DNA of 59,708 bases from Bacteroidota bacterium. GTDB taxonomy: Bacteria; Bacteroidota; Ignavibacteria; UBA10030; BY39. The translations under genes and the position numbers were made by a program. The stretch is taken from NCBI GenBank assembly GCA_030017895.1, contig JASEGV010000008.1, positions 1 to 59,708 of the forward strand, given 5' to 3'. Shown piece after piece: positions 53,809 to 59,708 of the stretch. The notes beneath the pieces are model-generated. The model did not search any database. It saw only the letters and a list, made by a program, of their open reading frames with translations, and was not told the origin of the DNA. The stretch's first letter is position 1. Each line of letters opens with the position of its first letter.

Positions 53809-53843
53809 GTTAATTGTTAACGGTTGATGGTTAATAGTTAGTA
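53809..53843. repeat. Heptamer array K at the rhomboid start (GTTAATn, 5 units)
   Basis: Units GTTAATT, GTTAACG, GTTGATG, GTTAATA, GTTAGTA in phase, beginning at the base next to the proposed TTG start codon. Confidence 0.8.
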
Positions 53844-53904
53844 AAGACTTTTGAAAAATTATATCTGCAAGTAGTGAATAATTATATATAGAACAGGGAA
53901 AAAC

Positions 53905-53965
53905 GCGAATTTGACGGATATTCACGGATTATTATCCGTGTTGATCCGTTGAATCTGTGTTCTAT
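53905..53965. repeat. Dispersed palindromic repeat upstream of the rhomboid gene
   Basis: Contains a perfect 7-bp stem CACGGAT/ATCCGTG with a 4-base loop (53923-53940), flanked by GACGGATATT and GATCCGTTGAATCTGTGTT. Related wording occurs at 40355-40392. No coding function is apparent. Confidence 0.5.
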
Positions 53966-53988
53966 TTACTATGTTTCAGCAGTCTCTT

Positions 53989-55182
53989 TTAACAGTTAGA
54001 AAGTGCCACAACACCTGGTAAAACTTTACCTTCTAAAAATTCGAGAGAGGCGCCACCGCCTGTAGAAACGTGGCTAACAGCTTTCTCAAGTCCTGCTTTC
54101 GCAATCGCAGCCGCTGAGTCGCCACCACCGATAATCGTAATGGCACCGGTTTTTGTTGCATTTGCCAGCGCCTGTGCAACAGCGTTAGTTCCTACTGCAA
54201 AATTTTGCATCTCAAAAACACCCATCGGTCCGTTCCAAACAATTGTTTTGGATGCAGCGATAACATCTGTAAAAAGTTTTACAGTTTCAGGGCCTATATC
54301 AAGTCCTTGCCATCTGGGTTCGATGTTCTCGACTTTTACAACTTTCTTTTGAGCAGCGTTATCAAATTTATCAGCAATCACACAATCGACAGGAAGTAAA
54401 AATTTAATATTGCGTTTTGAAACTTCTTCCAACAACGATTTGGCTAAATCAATTTTATCTTGTTCAAGAAGCGAATCGCCAATCTCCAAACCTTTTGCTT
54501 TGTAAAAAGTGTAAGCCATTCCACCGCCGACAATCAATGTATCAACTTTATTCAACAGATTGTGAATCACATCAATTTTTCCTGAAACTTTTGCGCCTCC
54601 TAAAATAGCCGTGAAAGGACGGACAGGATTTTCAAGAGATTTTCCTAAATAATCAAGCTCTTTTTTCATCAGGTAACCCGCAACTGCAGGTTTGATATAA
54701 CGAGTTACTCCTTCAGTCGAAGCGTGAGCACGATGTGCACTACCGAACGCATCGTTCACATAAACATCACCTATTGAAGCTAACTCTTTTGCAAAATTTT
54801 CGTCGTTCGCTTCTTCTTCATTATGGTAGCGGAGGTTCTCCAACAACAAGCATTCACCGTCCTTCAAACTTACAACAGCGGTTTTTGCCGGTTCACCAAT
54901 ACAATCAGAAGCAAACCTGACAGCCAGACCTAAAAGCTCAGATGTACGTTTTGCAACCGGTGCAAGTGAAAATTCCGGTTTGGGTTTCCCCTTTGGTCGT
55001 CCCAAGTGACTCATCAAAATTGCTCTACCGCCGTCGGCCAAAATTTTCTTGATAGTCGGGAGAGATTCTACAATTCTTGTATCATCAGTAACCACTCCGT
55101 TTTCCATTGGGACGTTGAAATCAACACGTACCAAAACTCGTTTCGATTTTACTTGTATATCATCAATCGTCATTTTATTCAT
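53989..55182 (-). CDS. pgk: Phosphoglycerate kinase
   Basis: The 397-residue glycolytic kinase makes ATP from 1,3-bisphosphoglycerate. Seen: [46 protein letters not shown], and the nucleotide site [13 protein letters not shown]. The ATG at 55182 has a GAGGAAA site and gives the normal length; a longer frame adds 20 unrelated residues. It follows gap on the same strand with a terminator between. Confidence 0.97.
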   Translation of the reverse strand: MNKMTIDDIQVKSKRVLVRVDFNVPMENGVVTDDTRIVESLPTIKKILADGGRAILMSHLGRPKGKPKPEFSLAPVAKRTSELLGLAVRFASDCIGEPAKTAVVSLKDGECLLLENLRYHNEEEANDENFAKELASIGDVYVNDAFGSAHRAHASTEGVTRYIKPAVAGYLMKKELDYLGKSLENPVRPFTAILGGAKVSGKIDVIHNLLNKVDTLIVGGGMAYTFYKAKGLEIGDSLLEQDKIDLAKSLLEEVSKRNIKFLLPVDCVIADKFDNAAQKKVVKVENIEPRWQGLDIGPETVKLFTDVIAASKTIVWNGPMGVFEMQNFAVGTNAVAQALANATKTGAITIIGGGDSAAAIAKAGLEKAVSHVSTGGGASLEFLEGKVLPGVVALSNC

Positions 55183-55220
55183 GATCATTTCCTCATAAAG
55201 AATTTTAATTTTTAAATAAA

Positions 55221-55254
55221 ACGGCTCACAAGATATTTTCACCGCGAGCCGTTG
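55221..55254 (-). terminator. Terminator or attenuating hairpin between gap and pgk
   Basis: AACGGCTC pairs with GAGCCGTT, followed on the minus strand by TTTATTTAAAAATT. It lies after the gap stop and before pgk, so it may lower pgk transcription relative to gap. Confidence 0.75.
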
Positions 55255-55276
55255 GAAACTTTATTAAAATAATGAT

Positions 55277-56287
<1,011 letters not shown>

Positions 56288-56382
56288 TTAATTATAAATC
56301 ATTTCAGTTTAATTTTTGTTAAATTCACATCAAATTTATGAATAAATGGGTAGAAAGGCAAATAAGGGATTATAGGTAAATA

Positions 56383-57792
56383 TTAAAAAGAGTGATAGCG
56401 TTTTATCTTCCCATTAATAATAGCAACCAGAATATCAAGGTCGAATGGTTTCGTTATATAATCATCTACACCAAGTTGGAAACCTGAACGCATAACTAAT
56501 TCATCTTGCAAAGCACTCATGAAAATAAAAGGAGTCTTTCTCAGGTATGGAATTTCCTGTACCGAGGAAAAGAACTTGAAACCATCCAAATCCCCCTGCG
56601 GAAACATTATATCACATAGTATCAGGTCAAATGCACTAGTCTTCAGCTTTTCAAATGCACTCTCAATATCAAGAGCCGTAGTAACATCGAATCCGTTTCC
56701 CCTTAATGTGTCTTCAAGTATTTGCAGCAAGATATCATCATCGTCAACCACAAGAATACTCCCTTTACTTTTCTTTTTCTTAAAACTTGATTTAATGAAA
56801 GACTCGATTTGTGATTTTTGTTCGTCGGTTATATGAAATTGTTTTCTAATGTCGTCTAACTTTTTTTTATTTTTTAAAGTGATTTCACCTGCAAGAATTC
56901 CCTTTTGGACCTGAGCGATGTACAACTCGAGCTGTACATCGGACTCAAGACTGAAATGTTCATCAAAAGTAAGTTCAAGAAGCTCTTTCAACCGCATCAA
57001 TATCTTAGCACCTTCAACCGAAGGTTGTCCGTTAGTGTAATTCGCGTGCATCTTTTCGCGATACAGTGCAATTCTTCCTTCTCTCGTATCCGGTACTTTT
57101 ATTCCCAATATCTCAAGCTTGTCGTCGTACTCCTTCGATATTTGTTCCAACCTACGGAGAAAAGTTTTTTCCATTTTACTATGGAGTTCTTCTCTTATTT
57201 CTTTTATTGCTCTGTTATTTTCAGCTACCAAAGCATCATATTTTTGTTGGAAATTTTTCTTTTCTGCAGCTATCATCGCTTCAGCATCAGCTTGAATTCG
57301 TTTTCTCTCCTCTGTGATTTGGGTTTGATACATTGCTTCGAATTCCCGCTCGAGTAATTGTAGAAAAGCATTTCTGTTTTTCTCGAATTGTTTTAGTGTT
57401 TGCGCAGCATTTCTTTCAGCATTGTGAAGTTCCTGTGTATATTTTTCTTTAAACTCGTTTTCTATCTCATTTCGAATAGTTTGTTCAGATGGAATAAGGA
57501 TATTGTTTATCTGTTCAACCGTTTGAGCAGGTTTTTCGGTTGTTACACTTTGGCTTCCTTCAACCCTACTTTTTTTAAGAAGGTGAGGGTTATCTTCTAA
57601 AAACTGTATTCTTTCTTCAAAGGCTTTCAGGTATGGATTCATGGGTCCCCATTCTTTTGCTTCTGCTAAACTCTCTCTGGCTTTAGTAAGATTTCCATTT
57701 TTTATTGAGCCATCAACCTCCCTGAGACAACGATGAAAATTTTTCGTTACATCTGCGGAATTGATATCTGAATTTGATTGATTCGTTTGCAT
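56383..57792 (-). CDS. Coiled-coil protein with C-terminal response-regulator receiver domain
   Basis: The 469-residue protein has a charged helical N-terminus (a short TPR-like helix pair around SIKNGNLTKARESLAEAKEW), a long coiled coil (about 100-230, rich in E, K, Q and R), a helical middle, and a CheY-like receiver at about 345-469 (ILVVDDDD, phosphoacceptor in LILCDIMFP, conserved FIFMSA and ITKPFD). There is no DNA-binding output domain, so it probably acts through protein contacts. No kinase lies nearby. Confidence 0.85.
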   Translation of the reverse strand: MQTNQSNSDINSADVTKNFHRCLREVDGSIKNGNLTKARESLAEAKEWGPMNPYLKAFEERIQFLEDNPHLLKKSRVEGSQSVTTEKPAQTVEQINNILIPSEQTIRNEIENEFKEKYTQELHNAERNAAQTLKQFEKNRNAFLQLLEREFEAMYQTQITEERKRIQADAEAMIAAEKKNFQQKYDALVAENNRAIKEIREELHSKMEKTFLRRLEQISKEYDDKLEILGIKVPDTREGRIALYREKMHANYTNGQPSVEGAKILMRLKELLELTFDEHFSLESDVQLELYIAQVQKGILAGEITLKNKKKLDDIRKQFHITDEQKSQIESFIKSSFKKKKSKGSILVVDDDDILLQILEDTLRGNGFDVTTALDIESAFEKLKTSAFDLILCDIMFPQGDLDGFKFFSSVQEIPYLRKTPFIFMSALQDELVMRSGFQLGVDDYITKPFDLDILVAIINGKIKRYHSF

Positions 57793-57889
57793 ATCTTTAT
57801 TTTTGTTCCCGATTTTATTTGTTTATTAGTTCTACTTTTTTATTGAGCCAGATGAAATTTCTTCCATTGATGAAAATAAAGACTGCTTT

Positions 57890-57918
57890 ATAATAGCAAA
57901 TATTTTGAATATTTTCAA
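57890..57918 (-). promoter_or_regulatory. Promoter of the receiver-domain gene
   Basis: Minus-strand TTGAAA (57913-57918), 17-base spacer, TATTAT (57890-57895), about 95 bases before the start codon. Confidence 0.5.
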
Positions 57919-58412
57919 ATCGGGGATTATCGCAAAATGTCCACAAATAATCAAAACTCGGATTCCTGACAACAGTGCAGAAGTAATCTGTTGTTAAATA
58001 AATTATTAAGAGTCTCCTTCCAATCCCTATCCATCAGCTTTATCTAATTTTCCATAAGGACTGTGTTATACAACTTCCCCATATTTATTTTTATGTCCCC
58101 CTTTTAACAGTAACAAGTGGTGGAAAAGTCGCAAACCCTACAGATGTGTATATTCAATAGAATTGAAACAATTGCGGTATTGAAAATAATTTCAATAATA
58201 ATAACACTCATATATTTTTTTTAATCACAGAGCTTCAAACAATACAAAATTAATGAATACTTATGCGAATTGATTCGTAAACAAGCGCTCCGATATCCTA
58301 CAATACCGGAGCGCTTGGGATGAATGATAGGAGCTACTATTTGAATTCCCTTAATGTCACAAATAAACCTTCTTTATGCATCTCATTACAATAAGTGTTT
58401 ATCACAGTATAA
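57919..58412. other. Intergenic region without a gene
   Basis: About 490 AT-rich bases with no frame that looks coding on either strand. Apart from the hairpin at 58283-58316 I see no repeat or conserved signal. Confidence 0.5.
58283..58316. terminator. Strong hairpin, possible terminator
   Basis: AAGCGCTCCG (58283-58292) pairs perfectly with CGGAGCGCTT (58307-58316). No T run follows on the plus strand, so it may be a factor-independent stop on the minus strand or a small palindromic repeat. Confidence 0.45.
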
Positions 58413-59021
58413 TTATAAACTTAAAATAATTCCAGGATAAAAATAATTTCCACAAATATTAGGACCCACCATGTTTGAAAAATTTAGTGTTAATAATCCA
58501 AATAATTTCAAAGCTATCCTTTTCACAACAAAAGGACCACCTGATTCTAGGCTCAAATCGAAGGAATATTCTTTACCTATTAAAAAATGGAACCATATAC
58601 CAGCACCTGTGCTAAAATGATTTTCATAAGTGGAAACGAATTCGCGTTTCACAGGGTCATAACCATCACTCCCTCCATTATTAGCGATAAATATACCATA
58701 GGTCCCCCCTATGTATACACCCACGTGGTCATCGTTTGAATATCCAATTCCAGCACGAGGCATTAATTTAAAAAAACCGCCACTCACATCGAGAAATTTT
58801 GAGCCAGTAACTTGAGAAGATAGCCCAAAAGCAATTGACCTAAAGGACAGGAAGCTTTCCAGACTCACACCTGAGCCTAATCCTGTTCGCCGCCCATTTG
58901 GAGTTTCTACATCGATAAAAGCTGGTGTAAAAAGCCACCCTCCCTTTTTCGCTTGACCATATAAATTTTCAAAAGATAAAATGCTTACAAATAATAGCAA
59001 TATGTATATTTTTAGTATCAT
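58413..59021 (-). CDS. Secreted beta-barrel-like protein, 202 residues
   Basis: The start is a signal peptide (ILKIYILLLFVSILSF, cleaved near LYGQ). The body is glycine- and aromatic-rich with alternating strands (GLGSGVSLESFLSFRSIAFG, GVYIGGTYGIFI), typical of small outer-membrane barrels. The end PGIILSL is hydrophobic but not a perfect barrel terminus. It follows the 194-residue gene by 12 bases and probably shares its transcript. The function is unknown. Confidence 0.65.
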   Translation of the reverse strand: MILKIYILLLFVSILSFENLYGQAKKGGWLFTPAFIDVETPNGRRTGLGSGVSLESFLSFRSIAFGLSSQVTGSKFLDVSGGFFKLMPRAGIGYSNDDHVGVYIGGTYGIFIANNGGSDGYDPVKREFVSTYENHFSTGAGIWFHFLIGKEYSFDLSLESGGPFVVKRIALKLFGLLTLNFSNMVGPNICGNYFYPGIILSL

Positions 59022-59033
59022 AAGTGGGACTCA

Positions 59034-59618
59034 TTATAAAATTAAAAATTTTATCCCAGCTAGTAATTGGATATTCCATATTCTACTTAATTCAAAATTC
59101 CCAACCATATCCATTGTATATCTCGTCTCAAAAAACGGTGAGAACGTCGATCCTTTGTTAAGTTCAAGTCCTCCTCCACATATAATTTTATAACCAGAAT
59201 TAAAAACCAATCTGATTCCTTCGACCGAGGTCTCATGCTTAAATATAAGACTTAATCCACTGACAAAATAAGTTACGACTGAACTTGGCGATGAAGTTAA
59301 CTTAAATAAAAGGGGTAATTCAATTTGATATGAATTATAGTTGGATTTTTTCAAGATGAATGAATAATTTTCAGAATTATCTGAAGTCTGGATTTCTCCA
59401 CTCACTTGTTTGTATTGTAATTCACATCTCAATGAGATCCTATCAGATGCTTGTGTCTCAATCAAAAACCCAAATAATATTGTGGCATCGGGTATTCTTG
59501 TGAAAGTTGGCTCTTTGATGTAACCACCTAATTCTCCGCCAATATTAAGTGTAGATTGTGCCACAATAGTAGAATTAAAAAATAACAAACTAACAGTTAT
59601 GAAGATCATTATATTCAT
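59034..59618 (-). CDS. PorT-like small outer-membrane barrel protein, 194 residues
   Basis: A signal peptide (about 1-20, ending VAQ) leads into a strand-rich body (FLIETQASDRISLRCELQYK, QIELPLLFKLT, YFVSGLSL) ending IKFLIL. The pattern ELPLLFK plus a late GL.. strand is what outer-membrane beta-barrel (OMP_b-brl/PorT-type) families of Bacteroidota look like. It is the first gene of a two-gene unit; its upstream region is cut by the window edge and the 53-bp repeat. Confidence 0.68.
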   Translation of the reverse strand: MNIMIFITVSLLFFNSTIVAQSTLNIGGELGGYIKEPTFTRIPDATILFGFLIETQASDRISLRCELQYKQVSGEIQTSDNSENYSFILKKSNYNSYQIELPLLFKLTSSPSSVVTYFVSGLSLIFKHETSVEGIRLVFNSGYKIICGGGLELNKGSTFSPFFETRYTMDMVGNFELSRIWNIQLLAGIKFLIL

Positions 59619-59655
59619 ATTTTTTCTTTTATTTTTTACAATTTATTTTTTATAA

Positions 59656-59708
59656 TGGCTCATCGTGGAAGTGAGTGGGTAAAAATGATAGATAGAAACA
59701 GCGTAACA
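59656..59708. repeat. Right copy of 53-bp inverted repeat at window edge
   Basis: Exact reverse complement of 3-55. It begins 37 bases upstream of the start of the 194-residue barrel gene and runs to the end of the window. Confidence 0.85.

Overview
The window is an AT-rich chromosomal segment of a Gram-negative, probably respiratory bacterium. The gene content (NrfHA nitrite reductase, outer-membrane barrels, a fused 2-oxoacid dehydrogenase E1, TrpB2, the rplM-rpsI-rpsB-tsf-pyrH-frr run, S23-type protein) and the palindromic and heptamer repeats between genes are what I would expect from the Bacteroidota/Chlorobiota side of the tree, most like Ignavibacteria. The lineage is an inference; no rRNA or tRNA gene was seen. 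Several promoters read as TTGAc-17-TATaaT.

Layout. 1-6.1 kb (minus): a nitrite-ammonification operon: barrel protein, nrfA, nrfH, an Rrf2 regulator, a NapH-like membrane ferredoxin, a soluble ferredoxin, and a methyltransferase cut off at the window edge. 6.1-7.0 kb: wreck of an integrase-type IS and a 160-bp MITE-like element. 7.0-9.2 kb: trpB2 and a divergent hicB-hicA pair. 9.2-18.3 kb: a defence island made of palindromic repeats, an adenine methyltransferase that has lost its catalytic NPPY segment, a 43-codon stub of a helicase gene, an AbiEi/AbiEii pair under an operator-rich promoter, and an intact PLD-SNF2 helicase. 18.5-26.7 kb: polA, PspC/DUF5668-type membrane proteins, and the translation operon. 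26.8-33.0 kb: an intact single-chain restriction-modification enzyme, a lipA fragment, a degenerate zincin-like protein and two small paralogous ORFs. 33.0-40.2 kb: lipoate and 2-oxoacid dehydrogenase genes (lipA, E2, frameshifted E1, lipB, lpdA). 40.5-48.1 kb: POT peptide transporter, fur-feoA-feoB, and a barrel/FMN-binding/membrane/ApbE set that looks like flavin-based electron transfer. 48.1-50.5 kb: a duplicated MIP18/SufT-like gene with an IS1634-like element between the copies. 50.5-59.7 kb: ychF, ispG, rhomboid, gap-pgk, a coiled-coil response regulator and two small barrel proteins.

How it fits together. Two respiratory themes (nitrite to ammonium; periplasmic flavin electron transfer next to ferrous iron uptake under Fur) sit beside core metabolism and translation. 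Between them are defence modules that are turning over: one methyltransferase is dead, one helicase stub remains, and one R-M enzyme is intact. The two ends of the window carry the same 53-bp sequence in inverted orientation, so both edges probably run into copies of one mobile element.

The most unusual pattern is not a gene. At least eleven arrays of imperfect 7-bp tandem repeats, each with a different unit, lie at gene boundaries, often touching a start codon; one lies inside the polA reading frame.
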